Shown: positions 1 to 9,907, counted from the stretch's first letter. The stretch: 64,000 bases of DNA from Flavobacterium sp. Sd200 (GCF_009826935.1 NZ_WUMN01000007.1:62001-126000); one strand, 5' to 3'. Notes: generated by a model from the sequence alone, not told the origin. Made by a program: numbers and translations.

Positions 1-719
1 AGCATACCTGCCACTACACCAAAAAATATAGCGTGCTTTATGCCCAGGGCAAACAGGACAGCGGTGTTTACAATGGCAAGTATTCCCATTACCTTTCCTG
101 CACCAACAATATAAGAATACACTATTTTTCTTATCGAAGTTAGTTTGTGAAGCAGGAAATTATCGTCCTGTTTACTGAAAACTTTGGTAACGAACACTGC
201 CAGGTGATCGCGGTATATCAGCAGGAAAAAAATAAAAACCGGCAATAGTATAACATCGCTTACAGTATTGAGCATATTTATTACCAATGTTGTGGCCGAT
301 CCGTTTTCGGGCTTTACAATGTCTACAGCTTTTTTAACTTCAAATCCATTGGGCATGCCAAGGTCAAAACCAAATGATTCTTTGCAATATTTATTGATGT
401 CTATTACAAACGCATTTATTTTAGACGAAAGGTCTCCGCCAATATCGCTCATAAAACCGCGCAACTGCACATATATAATAAACAGGATGCCTCCAATAAC
501 GGCAATAAACACTATAAGGCACAGAGCTGCACTTAATGAGCGTGGTACTTTATGCCTTTCGAGCCAATTGCAGGACGATGTTAGCAACATGGCTATATAG
601 CCAGATATGAGTAACGGAACCAATATGGGTTTTGCTACTATCATAAAGAAAACGATTATAATGATAAGCAAGGCTATAAAAACCGTTTTTATATAGTTAG
701 GCACTCTCAGTGTTTCCAT
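1..719 (-). CDS. AI-2E family (PerM-like) permease, N-terminal part
   Basis: The reading frame starts at ATG 719-717 and runs off the left edge of the window, so only about the first 239 residues are seen. The N-terminus (METLRVPNYIKTVF) is followed by two hydrophobic helices, a soluble loop of roughly 80 residues and more membrane helices. This is the layout of the AI-2E/PerM (UPF0118) family of about 350-residue inner-membrane proteins. Some members export small molecules or act as ion antiporters, and the substrate cannot be told from sequence. Upstream on the same strand lie the two RNA-like repeats and the end of a large secreted-protein gene. The family call rests on helix pattern and wording and is fairly secure. 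The function is open. Confidence 0.75.
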   Translation of the reverse strand, partial: METLRVPNYIKTVFIALLIIIIVFFMIVAKPILVPLLISGYIAMLLTSSCNWLERHKVPRSLSAALCLIVFIAVIGGILFIIYVQLRGFMSDIGGDLSSKINAFVIDINKYCKESFGFDLGMPNGFEVKKAVDIVKPENGSATTLVINMLNTVSDVILLPVFIFFLLIYRDHLAVFVTKVFSKQDDNFLLHKLTSIRKIVYSYIVGAGKVMGILAIVNTAVLFALGIKHAIFFGVVAGM

Positions 720-870
720 ATATCAGCAAAGTCATGTTAAATTATTATGCATACATTCAAAATTAATTAATTCTGATGGCCTTATATGGTAAGGTTTTAT
801 TAAAATTATAGATGATTATCTTCAACGAGCAAAAGTAAAACAAAAGGTAGGAGGGGGCATATATTAAAGC

Positions 871-969
871 AAAAACCCCGGAGGTTACTAAGCTCCGGGG
901 TGTGCATCCAACTAAAAAATTACTAAACATTATAGTGTTTACTACGCACTATAAATTTTTTTAAAACAT
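871..969 (-). ncRNA. Structured RNA-like element, copy 1, with intrinsic terminator
   Basis: On the minus strand an 8-bp stem (947-954 paired with 930-937, arm TTATAGTG, 9-nt loop 938-946) is followed by a conserved linker containing AGTTGGATGCAC. A strong intrinsic terminator then follows: stem CCCCGGAG/CTCCGGGG at 876-883 and 893-900, then five T (871-875). Copy 2 at 1015-1110 has the same loop and linker, but its stem differs by two paired substitutions. No promoter match is visible just upstream, so this may be a processed 3' fragment of the 1188-5393 transcript rather than an independent small RNA. I do not recognise the family. Confidence 0.5.
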
Positions 970-1014
970 GTATGTATTACTTTGTTTTGTCTTAACGAAA
1001 AAAGGATGCTTTTT

Positions 1015-1110
1015 AAAAAATGCCCCAGAGCAACCCGGGGCGTGCATCCAACTAAAAAATTACTAAAACATTATAACGTTTACTACGCGTTATAATTTTT
1101 TTTAAACCTG
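1015..1110 (-). ncRNA. Structured RNA-like element, copy 2, with intrinsic terminator
   Basis: This is a tandem copy of the element at 871-969, about 140 bp away. The stem is 1071-1078 with 1088-1095 (arm TTATAACG) and the loop 1079-1087 is identical to copy 1. The linker 1042-1069 is nearly identical. It ends in a GC-rich hairpin at 1022-1041 (GCCCC/GGGGC core with wobble pairs) followed by six T on the minus strand. The paired change GT/AC to AC/GT inside the stem keeps base pairing intact, which argues that the RNA fold is selected. Confidence 0.5.
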
Positions 1111-1140
1111 TTGCCCGGTTTTTATACAGTTTAAACTTTT

Positions 1141-1180
1141 AGGTTTATATCTCCGGCATTTTCATCCGGAGATATAACCT
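1141..1180 (-). terminator. Hairpin behind the large T9SS protein gene
   Basis: A 15-bp stem (CCGGAGATATA core) with one bulged base lies 8 bp past the stop codon of the 1188-5393 gene. There is no clear T run, so it may stabilise the 3' end rather than terminate efficiently, leaving read-through into the RNA-like repeats. Confidence 0.5.
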
Positions 1181-1187
1181 TAGTTTA

Positions 1188-4100
1188 TTAGTTCATCATT
1201 ATTTTTTTAGAAACCACCTGTTTGTTTTCAAGGGTAACTTTTACAATAAGTACTTGTGGAGCTACATTTATTTCGTTTGTAGAGAACTCTGTATTGTCTA
1301 CATTGTTTTTACCGAATATTGTTTTTCCAAGCATATCATAAACTTCTACTGATTTGATTTGAGCAGGAGCGTTAACTGATATTTGTTTTCCGTTTTTGTA
1401 AACTACAGTAGCTTTAGTTTCTACTACAGGTTTGTCTGTTCCAAGTTGCTCGTCTGTAGCATAAGCTACTGCAAAACGACCGTTGTAAGTACCTGCTTCT
1501 GTTGTAAAGGTATAGTTACTTTCGTTCAGGTTGTGGAAATCACCTGTTAAGTTATCTATAAGGTAAACAGTTTGTCCTTCTTCAAATAGACCGTCTGCAT
1601 GGTCTTTAGATATTGTAAATGTACCTGCAAGTGTAGATGTATAACCTAATTTTACCCTGTCTGCCTCAGCAAATGTGCCACGAGCCTGAATTGTTAGAGC
1701 TAAAGTATCAGTTTCTGTTTCTAATACTGAGTACAGGTTAAGGTTTCCGTTAACAAGTGCTGCACCGTCATATCCGTTATCATACCCAAGAGTAGAAGCA
1801 TCGTTGTAGCCTATCAGCATTTGAGAGAACTCACCAGCTTCGTTAGAAGCGTTTAACCATAAACGGTGTGTAGTTACTGTTGCAGTATTTTCTGATGGAG
1901 CAGCTGTCCTGAAGAACGTGTTAGAGTTTGTTTGAATACGCATGCTGTTCTTAAATGTAGCCTGTAGGTTTGCAGCTTTAGCTTTTACTATAAAGCCCTG
2001 TGCTGTATTAAGCGAACCTCTTGGGTCTATTGCATAAGGGTCAGCTATAAGATCGTTACCGTCGTTATGGTTACCACCACCACCAAGTGCAGCATTTGCA
2101 GTATAGCCTGTTAAGTTTACAGTGCTGTATGAAGATACTGTAGAGTTGTTTGTTTTTCTCCAGATCCAGATTGTACCTTCAATTACATTAAGGTTAGCGT
2201 TGATGAAATCCTGAACGCTTATTGGAGATGGGTAAGGGTTACCTATTGCATTGTATCCGCTTCCTGCAAAACTTAAATCTGATTTTATCTCACCGTTATT
2301 AGGTGTTCCTGTAAACACACCGGCATAAGATATACGTGTTGTACCTGCGTTGTAGCCTGGTGTTGCGTCAGAGTTTGGCATACGGATAAGGTAAGCTTTG
2401 CCTCTTGCAAATTTTGAAGTTTCAGATACAATGTTGTATTGATCTTCTGCTGTGCTGTACTGATAGAAACGGCCTATTGTAGTTGCAGGAGAGAACGATA
2501 GTAATGTTTGGTATCCTGTAGTTCTTGAATCTACAACAGGAGCAGTCCACATAGTGTAGTCAAGTCTTTTTAGCCTTGAACTGTTTCTTTTAACTGTTGT
2601 TGTACCGCTGTTGGCATCGTTGCCAAGCTGTAACAGGTTAGAGCTGCTTTCAAAAGTTAATGCACCTGTCTCTGCTACGTTTACACTGTGTGTAACAATT
2701 GTGTTAGAGTTGCTCATGAAGTTTACACTTGCACCGTTAAGTACAAATATTGAACATGCATAGAAAGTACCACCTGTTTGAGTAAAGTTGCCACTAAATA
2801 TTACATCTTTTTCTGCTGTAGGCTCACCATTGCTCCATGCAGTACCGTTCCATGTTGTAGCACTGTCACAGTATATACCTGTTGGGTTTCCTGCTGTTGG
2901 CATAGAAGTTACTGGGCCAAATTCATCTGCACCCATTTTAGGAGCAGTAGTGCTTCTTAGCTGGTTGTCTATATCTCTTGTAATGTTTACAGGAGTACCT
3001 ACAAGAACATCGTTTACAGAGTTGTTAGCATTGATGTGAAGATCTGTTGCAGAAGCAAAACCAGGATTAACGTTTACTGAGTGAGCATCTTTGCCTGTAA
3101 CACTTTTCCATGCCTGTAGTGTGTAAGTATAGTCGGCATTATCCTGATAAGAACCCGGTACACCGTTACCTGGCCAGTTTGCCTGTTCTAAGGTGTTAGC
3201 GTTAGTTATGTAACCAAGCCTGTCGTTGCTGTAATAGTCGTTATAATCAAGGTTAGTAAATATGCTGTTTACATTGCTTGCATAGTTTAGTACCATTATA
3301 GCACTTCTCCTTGTTGCAGTGTTTGTTTGGTTGTTAGAGAAAATGTTGTTTCTAACATCAAGGTTGCGTGCAGCTGTGTTTACATAAAGTGCGGCAGAGA
3401 AACCACCGTTTGGCTGGTTAGTGTTTAGCACTACAGTGTTGTGATATATTTTATAGCCACCACCGTTATCGGCAATTATACCATATCCGTTAAGATATCC
3501 GCCACCGTTACCTTGTGCTGCAACGTTAAGTATAAAGTTGTTTGCAACAAGGATGTTAGAGTTAAAATCTGTAGAGGCAAGAACGATACCACCAAATGCC
3601 TGGTTGTTTGTAACTGTTCTTGTAAGGTCTTTTAATGTATTTCTTAAGATAGAACCGTTTTTAGAAGCACCTGCAACATATATACCGGCAGATACAAGGT
3701 TACCGTCGTCTGTACTTCTGTAAAGGTTGTTTACAAGGTTGTCGCTGTATTCAAAACCGTTTACGTTTATAAAAGTAGCAGGAGATATAATAGTTTCTGC
3801 GTTTGTTGTAGCGCCAAGGTCGTTTCTGTTTACCACTACATTTGTAGTAAGAGATGAAGTACCGTTAATGTAAACACCTTGTTTAACGCTCATAAAGTCG
3901 TTGTTTGTAACAGTAAGGTCGCTGTTGTTTGCTGTTGCAGCAGCAACATTCATAGTATTGTTGTCGCCAGTGCCATTGTTACCAGAGTAAACACCCACAC
4001 TAAATTTACCGCCTTGGTTTACAACGCTTTGTTTAATGTTACAGTTTTTAACAGTAATATGTGTAGCTCCGTTAGTACCGTTGCTGGCTACCCAAAACAC

Positions 4101-5393
4101 ACTGCGCTGAATGTAATCTATATAATCCTGATTGTCAAGAGTAAGGTTTTTTGTAGTTCCGTTTGCAGTATTGCTACCGTCAAAAGTAATGTAGTCAGCA
4201 CCGTTTAGGTAAAATATTGCAGGTATGCCTGTGTAGTTGTTTACGTTAGTAGCAACAATTCTTGGGCTAACACCTGTAAAAGGTTTAAATGTTACAACAT
4301 TTGTTGCGCTGCTGTTTGCTATAGGGTTTATAGTAAGCGGAAACGTTTCGTTTGTGTTGTAAGTAGCGTTTTTAAGTAAAAAGTTTACCGGGCCTGCAAT
4401 TCCGTTAGTGTTAAGGTAGTTAACAGCCGAAGTAAGAGTAGTAAAATGACCGTTTGTGCCAACATAATAAGTTCCGTTAAGTGGCCCTGTTGGAGTCTGT
4501 GCAGCTACTGTTATGCTAACCGTTGCTGTAGAAGCAGGAGATGCACCGCCATTTGTAATAGTATAGCTAAAGCTGTCAGTACCTGTATAGGCAGTTGCAG
4601 GAGTGTAAGTAACAGTTCTGTCAGCATTTACAGTTGCAGTACCGTTTGATGGAGTTGTAATTGTTAAACCTGTTACAGATGATGCGTTGCCATCGTTGCT
4701 AAGCAGGTTAAGTACAGTGCTTGCATTAACATTTACAGTGTAAGAATCTTCAACAGCTGTCATTACAGGAGGAACGTAGGTTGAAATTACACCATAGAAA
4801 CCAGGGGCTACACCGTTAGTGTTTGCTGAGTTGTTTACAGGAGAGTCAAATTTCATGTTCCACCTGTTGTTGTTTTGGTCTACCTGATAACCGTATATCC
4901 TTATGTAAAGTGTTTCGTTTTGAGCTACAGTGTAACCTGATGGAAACGGGGCATTTATATAAGTGTTTTGTGTGCTTGTGCCGTTTGTGCTGCTGTAAAG
5001 AAGAGTTCCGTTATTAACAAAAGAAGCATCTTTAGAGTAACGTATCTCATATCTGTTTACATAACCGTTTTGCTGAAATCTAAACGATCTTGCTGCGATC
5101 TGTTTTCCTTGGTTAGCAGTTACAGCTACCTGATAGTATTTAGTGTAGTCTACTGTTGTGCCTGTAGGCCAGCTAGATGCTTCAAAACCACCATAAGTAA
5201 CGTTCATTGTAACGCCAGATGCTGTAAAGTTAGAGGCTGTACTGCCGGCATTTGCGTTATTGTAGTAGGTTGGGGTTGCTGTAGGGTTGCTCCAGTTTAT
5301 ACGGGTACCTTCCCAACGGGCAAGTAGCTCAGTCGAGCTTTGAGAAAAGCCAATAAAAGGCAATAGCATTAGTAATAATACTGCATTTTTCAT
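1188..5393 (-). CDS. Secreted beta-helix protein with Ig-like domain and T9SS type C sorting signal
   Basis: This 1401-residue protein starts with a signal peptide (MKNAVLLLMLLPFIGFSQS). Residues about 20-205 form a domain of unknown type. Residues about 213-296 are a bacterial Ig/cadherin-like domain (VEDSYTVNV...LLSND...DSFSYTI). From about 305 to 780 it is rich in Asn and short beta repeats typical of a right-handed parallel beta helix. The last 180 residues, with VKLGYTSTLAGTFTIS, VYLIDNLTGDFHNL and a C-terminal VEVYDMLGKTIF segment, match the T9SS 'type C' (ChiA-type) sorting region of flavobacteria. The protein is therefore probably exported across the outer membrane and may bind or degrade polysaccharide, but no catalytic motif was identified. 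It is a single gene with its own promoter at 5454-5480. Confidence 0.85.
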   Translation of the reverse strand: MKNAVLLLMLLPFIGFSQSSTELLARWEGTRINWSNPTATPTYYNNANAGSTASNFTASGVTMNVTYGGFEASSWPTGTTVDYTKYYQVAVTANQGKQIAARSFRFQQNGYVNRYEIRYSKDASFVNNGTLLYSSTNGTSTQNTYINAPFPSGYTVAQNETLYIRIYGYQVDQNNNRWNMKFDSPVNNSANTNGVAPGFYGVISTYVPPVMTAVEDSYTVNVNASTVLNLLSNDGNASSVTGLTITTPSNGTATVNADRTVTYTPATAYTGTDSFSYTITNGGASPASTATVSITVAAQTPTGPLNGTYYVGTNGHFTTLTSAVNYLNTNGIAGPVNFLLKNATYNTNETFPLTINPIANSSATNVVTFKPFTGVSPRIVATNVNNYTGIPAIFYLNGADYITFDGSNTANGTTKNLTLDNQDYIDYIQRSVFWVASNGTNGATHITVKNCNIKQSVVNQGGKFSVGVYSGNNGTGDNNTMNVAAATANNSDLTVTNNDFMSVKQGVYINGTSSLTTNVVVNRNDLGATTNAETIISPATFINVNGFEYSDNLVNNLYRSTDDGNLVSAGIYVAGASKNGSILRNTLKDLTRTVTNNQAFGGIVLASTDFNSNILVANNFILNVAAQGNGGGYLNGYGIIADNGGGYKIYHNTVVLNTNQPNGGFSAALYVNTAARNLDVRNNIFSNNQTNTATRRSAIMVLNYASNVNSIFTNLDYNDYYSNDRLGYITNANTLEQANWPGNGVPGSYQDNADYTYTLQAWKSVTGKDAHSVNVNPGFASATDLHINANNSVNDVLVGTPVNITRDIDNQLRSTTAPKMGADEFGPVTSMPTAGNPTGIYCDSATTWNGTAWSNGEPTAEKDVIFSGNFTQTGGTFYACSIFVLNGASVNFMSNSNTIVTHSVNVAETGALTFESSSNLLQLGNDANSGTTTVKRNSSRLKRLDYTMWTAPVVDSRTTGYQTLLSFSPATTIGRFYQYSTAEDQYNIVSETSKFARGKAYLIRMPNSDATPGYNAGTTRISYAGVFTGTPNNGEIKSDLSFAGSGYNAIGNPYPSPISVQDFINANLNVIEGTIWIWRKTNNSTVSSYSTVNLTGYTANAALGGGGNHNDGNDLIADPYAIDPRGSLNTAQGFIVKAKAANLQATFKNSMRIQTNSNTFFRTAAPSENTATVTTHRLWLNASNEAGEFSQMLIGYNDASTLGYDNGYDGAALVNGNLNLYSVLETETDTLALTIQARGTFAEADRVKLGYTSTLAGTFTISKDHADGLFEEGQTVYLIDNLTGDFHNLNESNYTFTTEAGTYNGRFAVAYATDEQLGTDKPVVETKATVVYKNGKQISVNAPAQIKSVEVYDMLGKTIFGKNNVDNTEFSTNEINVAPQVLIVKVTLENKQVVSKKIMMN

Positions 5394-5453
5394 TTTAGTA
5401 ATTATTTAAATTTCAGATAGTTATGGGGGCATAACTTTTTTTGGTTGCGGGGG

Positions 5454-5480
5454 CAAATGTACCCACATTTTTCGTTACAA
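5454..5480 (-). promoter_or_regulatory. Promoter of the T9SS beta-helix gene
   Basis: On the minus strand TTG (5480-5478) is followed after 16 nt by TACATTTG (5461-5454), matching the Bacteroidota -33 TTG / -7 TAnnTTTG consensus. It sits about 60 bp before the ATG at 5393. Confidence 0.6.
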
Positions 5481-6112
5481 AACAAATTATTTTAAGAAAA
5501 TTTTAAAATAATTTTAAGAATTCCAACTACAACGTTTTAGTTGAGTTTATTCCGTTGAAATTCATATTTTGACGATGAACTTCACGTTTTAGATCGAATT
5601 GAACACAAAAGCTGGGGGCCTTTGCTCTTGTGCCAACATAGCATTAGGTTGATTTGAGGGCCTAACGTGTTTGCTATAATTTTGAAGAAATTTGCATGTT
5701 TTCTTGTTTGTTTTTTAGTAATTGGTAATGCACTTCAGTACTATTAATTTATCTTTTGAATAGTGCTGTTCTTTATTTCTGATACAAATGTACAACGGGT
5801 ACAAAGGCTTATTTTAACATTTTCGACAATGGCTCAATTAGTAACGTTAAACCGTTTATAAATGTCGATGAATGGTAAATAAATCAGATGAATGTACCTT
5901 TTCGTCTGTATCGGAAAGGCAAAGTAACGGCATCTTTAACGTTTTTTAACGTTTTTTCGATAGACAAAGCATAGACAAAACGAAAATAATTTACATGTTA
6001 AACTGCTTATTTACAGTTATTTAGTGTTATTTTGTTTTTTGATATAGACAAAGGCGTATAGACGGGAGTTAAAAAAATGATAAAATGGAGTGTTTTCGTC
6101 GCAAATGCATCA
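5481..6112. other. Long AT-rich intergenic region without a supported gene
   Basis: No convincing ORF is present. It holds a second minus-strand TACATTTG (5792-5785) and, on the plus strand, a TTTG (5653-5656)-N20-TAATTTTG (5677-5684) promoter match with no gene behind it. Short repeats such as ACGTTTTTT occur near 5940. It is unusually long for this gene-dense window and may hold regulatory sequence or a small RNA. Confidence 0.35.
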
Positions 6113-7951
6113 TTACATTTCGTCGAGCATTTTTTCAAGTTCAACTTCGTCTTTAAGTTCCATCTTTTTCCTTACACGGTATTTTTTTGTAATCACACTT
6201 TCATGAGATATTTGAAGTAGCGATGCAATTTCTTTATAACTCAGTTTTAGTTTTAAGAGCGAACAAAATTCAAGGTCGTTTTTTGTAAGTCGCGGATACC
6301 TGTTCATAAGCGTGCCGGCAAATTCCGGATTAAGATCGTTAAAACGTGCTTCAAACTGTTTCCAGTAATCTTTTTGTTTGACCAGTTGCTGCAGTTCTTT
6401 CTTGATATCGTTTGCTGTTGTATAGCCTGTAGTATTGCATTTTTCTATCAACTCATTAAGATGGTCATAATAATTAGCCAGTTGAAGGGCAATAGAGGTG
6501 GCTTCGCGTTGCTTTTCTTCAATAGTATTTTTTTGAGAAGTAAGCAATTCATACTGGTGTATGCGTTGCTGCTCTATAAAAGCCTTATCGGTTTCTGCGT
6601 TTTTGAGCTTTTCTTTTTGCAGATGATTACGAAGCCTGTAGCTGCGCAAATACAGCAGTATTAATATTATAACTGCTACACTCGCTATAATGTACATATA
6701 CAGAAGCCGTTCTTCTGTAGCAAGTTTATTCTTAAGCACGACATTGTTTTTAGCCAAAAGCATATTGCGCTCTCTTTGAAACTTGTTTTGATATCCGGCC
6801 TGCACCTGCTGCTCACTATAGCCGTTATTTATTTGCCTCACAGAGTCGCATATTCTTAAGGCTTCCTGTAAAGCCAAGCTTTGATCTTTATAAAGCCCTG
6901 CTTTTTCATACAATTCGGCTACAGATGTTTGATAAGCAAGTCGTTCTAATGCAACGCTTCTTTTATAAGATGTAGTGTTCTTATATTTTTTAGCAAGCCC
7001 TAACGCTTTTTTTAATTGCCCTGAACTAACCAGTACATCGAGATATCCACTGTAAATATTGGTGGTAAACCTTGATTTTTCCTGATCTAAAAGGCTATAG
7101 GCTTTCTCATAGTTTTGTAATGAAGCTTCGGTATGCCCACGTTCATACTCCAAATTTGCTATGCGATAATACAATACGCCCTCCAATTCGCGGTCTCCCA
7201 GTTTTGCAACATCTTTAACAGCGTTATTAAGCAGGGTGTATGCTTTGTCGTGCTGGCCTAGCTCTATTAAACACTCAGTATAATTAACAATAGCAATTGT
7301 ATGGCGCTTGGTGCCCCTTTCGGCAGCGTTGTTTTGCAGGTAGGCTTCAAAAATATCTGTGGCAAACTTGTAGTTATTAGTTTGTATGTAAGCAGTTGCA
7401 AGAGATAGTTTTAAAAGCCAGAGGTAACAATTATCTTTTTGTTTTTCAAGGATGTCAATTCCATTTATAAGATATTCGGTTGCTTTTTCAAGCTTATCCA
7501 TTCGCAAATAGGCCGATGACAGAGCATGATATATAAGTGCTTTGTTGGTTGCATTGCCATATTTGTTGTTTAAGGCAAGAGCCTTTTGGCCAATACTTTC
7601 AGAAATGCTGTAGTTGGTTAGTGCCTCGTGGGAAGCCGCCTCATTTATACAAGTATAAATTTGCAGCTGGGGGTATTTTTTAAGGTGTGCATGAGCCTTT
7701 TGATAAAATATTACTGCCGAATCGTGCTTGCCTGTAAGTCCTGCATAAATGCCCAGCGTATTGTATGCTTTTGCTTTTACAGTATCGTGGACTGTTTTTG
7801 CGCCAAGCAGTTTTAAGGCTTTTTTTTTATAGTTCCCGGCCTGCTCTGCTCCTGTATAGTTTACTTTTAGCCAAAGGTTATTGCAGTTTTTGCCTGTTTG
7901 TGCAGTTGTGGCCAAAGCTACAAAGAACAGCACTATAAGTGTAGGTTTCAT
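6113..7951 (-). CDS. Membrane-anchored TPR sensor with C-terminal HTH (paralog A)
   Basis: This 612-residue protein has an N-terminal signal peptide (MKPTLIVLFFVALATTAQ) and TPR-like helical repeats to about residue 390. One membrane helix lies at about 417-435, then a coiled coil. The C-terminal LuxR/GerE-like helix-turn-helix (about 553-600) contains LTKNDLEFCSLLKL, YKEIASLLQISHES and ITKKYRVRKKM. The implied topology is periplasmic TPRs and a cytoplasmic DNA-binding domain, a one-component regulator in the membrane. It lies 7 bp downstream of paralog B on the same strand, so the two are probably co-transcribed. The C-terminal 110 residues are much more alike between A and B than the TPR halves, which suggests duplication followed by sensor divergence. 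The signal is unknown. Confidence 0.8.
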   Translation of the reverse strand: MKPTLIVLFFVALATTAQTGKNCNNLWLKVNYTGAEQAGNYKKKALKLLGAKTVHDTVKAKAYNTLGIYAGLTGKHDSAVIFYQKAHAHLKKYPQLQIYTCINEAASHEALTNYSISESIGQKALALNNKYGNATNKALIYHALSSAYLRMDKLEKATEYLINGIDILEKQKDNCYLWLLKLSLATAYIQTNNYKFATDIFEAYLQNNAAERGTKRHTIAIVNYTECLIELGQHDKAYTLLNNAVKDVAKLGDRELEGVLYYRIANLEYERGHTEASLQNYEKAYSLLDQEKSRFTTNIYSGYLDVLVSSGQLKKALGLAKKYKNTTSYKRSVALERLAYQTSVAELYEKAGLYKDQSLALQEALRICDSVRQINNGYSEQQVQAGYQNKFQRERNMLLAKNNVVLKNKLATEERLLYMYIIASVAVIILILLYLRSYRLRNHLQKEKLKNAETDKAFIEQQRIHQYELLTSQKNTIEEKQREATSIALQLANYYDHLNELIEKCNTTGYTTANDIKKELQQLVKQKDYWKQFEARFNDLNPEFAGTLMNRYPRLTKNDLEFCSLLKLKLSYKEIASLLQISHESVITKKYRVRKKMELKDEVELEKMLDEM

Positions 7952-7958
7952 TAACCGG

Positions 7959-9815
7959 CTATATGTCCATTAAAAGTTTTTCAAATTCATCATCATCATT
8001 GATTTCCATTTTCTTTTTGATGCGATATTTTTTGGTAATGGCACTTTCGTGAGATATTTGAAGCAGCGAAGCAATTTCTTTATTACTAAGGTTTAACTTT
8101 AGCAGCGAACAAAATTCAATATCGTTCTTTGTAAGCTTCGCATACCTGTTAGTAAGCGTAGTGCCAAACTCAGGGTGCAGGTTGTTAAAACGTGTTTCAA
8201 ACTGTTTCCAGTAGTCCTGTTGTTTTACGAGCTGTTGCAGTTCTTTTTTTACATCGGCAATTTTTGTAATGCCGCCCTTGTCGCACTTCTCTACTATTTC
8301 GGCTACACTATCTTGATAATTAGCCATACGTAAAGCAGTGCTTGTAAGCTCACGCTGCTTTTCCTCGATAATTTCGCGCTGTGCATTGGTAAGCTCCTGT
8401 TCATGCAAATGGCGTTGTTCAAGCATGCTTTTTTCGGCCTCAACAGTTTTAAGCGCCTCTCTTTGCAGGCGGGTTCTTGACCAGTATCCTCTAAGGACTA
8501 ATAGTATAACCAGCAAAACGGCGATAGCCGCTATGGTGTATAGTAGTAATTTAGCCCTGTCTGCCTCAAGATTTTTTTGCAGTACTTTGTTGTTAGCCTC
8601 TAATGAAATATTTTTTTCACGTTGTAGCTCGGTCTGAAATTTAGCCTGCATATCGCGCACTGCTTCTTCTCTTTTACTGGCAGATATAGAATCCATTATT
8701 GCAATGGTATGCTTATAAGCTTTTATAGCCTCTTTATCATTGTTAGTCGCTTCATAGGTTGCAGCAGTAGCATTTTTATATACTTCTTGGTCGTCAAGGT
8801 TTGCGCTTGCAAACAGTTTCAATTTATCAATACCTGCAATAACTTCTAATGCTTTTTTAGAATCGTTTTGAGCGTTAAGCAAATCAATATATTCTCCTGC
8901 AATACGTATCAGTCTCGAAGACCGTACTTCGGTAAGCATTTCAATAGCGCTTTTATATGCTTTAATAGCTTTGGCATTATTTTTTTGCTTAGATTTTAAA
9001 TTGCCAATTTTAGAATAGCTAATGCCAATCATTTCTTTATCGCCAAATTTTTCAAGCCCGGTTATTGCTTCGTTTAACGATTTTTCGGCATCCTTATAGT
9101 TTTTTAATTGTATAAGTGCTTCGGCAATATTAATATGCGTAAGGTAGTAATTTTTAAGCCCGCCTATTTCTTTAAATCCCTTAAGGCTTTCACGGTAAAG
9201 GTCTATGGCAAACTTATAATTACCCATTGCCATATAAGTATTACCCAATTTTTGGTTAATGGCTGGAACTTGCTTTGTACCTTTTTTGTTTCCTTTTAGT
9301 ATTGCGGCTGCTTTAAGTAAATAATTTACCGATTTTTTATAATCAAGCATGTAGCTATAATTACTGGCCAGTTCGCCGTAGGCAATAGCTATGCCCACAT
9401 CGTTGTTTTCTTTAGTATTAATAGCAATACTTTCGTTAAGGGTATTGATGCTTAATTTATAGTCGCCCCTGTTTCTGTAACCAATGGCAAGGTTCATCAA
9501 GCTTCTGGTTTTATTGCGGGGGTATTTATCAAGATAGGTAAGCGATTTTTTTATATAATAAAGTGTAGAATCTGGTTTTCCTATCATACCATAATATATG
9601 CCATACAGATTATAGGTGTTGCCATAGATAGTATCATGAAGATTACCACTTTGTGCCAAGGTATTCTTTATAATTACAAGTGCGCTATCGGGATTGCCAT
9701 ATACAAGTCTGCGCGAGTCCTTCTCGGCCTTTACAAAATCGTAATCAGGCTTTTGGGCAAATAGGGGCAGGGCAAAAAGTAAAACAGCAAGGTATAATAA
9801 ATATCTCATTGGCAT
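7959..9815 (-). CDS. Membrane-anchored TPR sensor with C-terminal HTH (paralog B)
   Basis: It has the same architecture as its downstream neighbour: signal peptide (MPMRYLLYLAVLLFALPLFAQ), TPR repeats, one membrane helix (around residue 430), a Gln/Glu-rich coiled coil and a LuxR-like HTH (LTKNDIEFCSLLKL, KEIASLLQISHES, ITKKYRIKKKM). The frame is open upstream to 9860. I prefer the ATG at 9815, or the next at 9809, because the signal peptide begins there and the 15 extra residues look non-coding. It is probably the first gene of a two-gene unit with 6113-7951. It belongs to a regulator type common in Bacteroidota. Its DNA targets and ligand cannot be read from sequence. Confidence 0.8.
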   Translation of the reverse strand: MPMRYLLYLAVLLFALPLFAQKPDYDFVKAEKDSRRLVYGNPDSALVIIKNTLAQSGNLHDTIYGNTYNLYGIYYGMIGKPDSTLYYIKKSLTYLDKYPRNKTRSLMNLAIGYRNRGDYKLSINTLNESIAINTKENNDVGIAIAYGELASNYSYMLDYKKSVNYLLKAAAILKGNKKGTKQVPAINQKLGNTYMAMGNYKFAIDLYRESLKGFKEIGGLKNYYLTHINIAEALIQLKNYKDAEKSLNEAITGLEKFGDKEMIGISYSKIGNLKSKQKNNAKAIKAYKSAIEMLTEVRSSRLIRIAGEYIDLLNAQNDSKKALEVIAGIDKLKLFASANLDDQEVYKNATAATYEATNNDKEAIKAYKHTIAIMDSISASKREEAVRDMQAKFQTELQREKNISLEANNKVLQKNLEADRAKLLLYTIAAIAVLLVILLVLRGYWSRTRLQREALKTVEAEKSMLEQRHLHEQELTNAQREIIEEKQRELTSTALRMANYQDSVAEIVEKCDKGGITKIADVKKELQQLVKQQDYWKQFETRFNNLHPEFGTTLTNRYAKLTKNDIEFCSLLKLNLSNKEIASLLQISHESAITKKYRIKKKMEINDDDEFEKLLMDI

Positions 9816-9907
9816 CAATCTTACAGGCGATATTGTTGGCTGAAAAAAACAATGAGCCAAATTAACAATATTTTATGAATTATGAAATATTTAAAATATT
9901 AATATTT

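Noticed and set aside
268..600. Plus-strand open frame of 110 codons
   Set aside because: It lies antisense to the permease gene, whose frame gives proper membrane helices; the plus-strand translation has no domain or start context.
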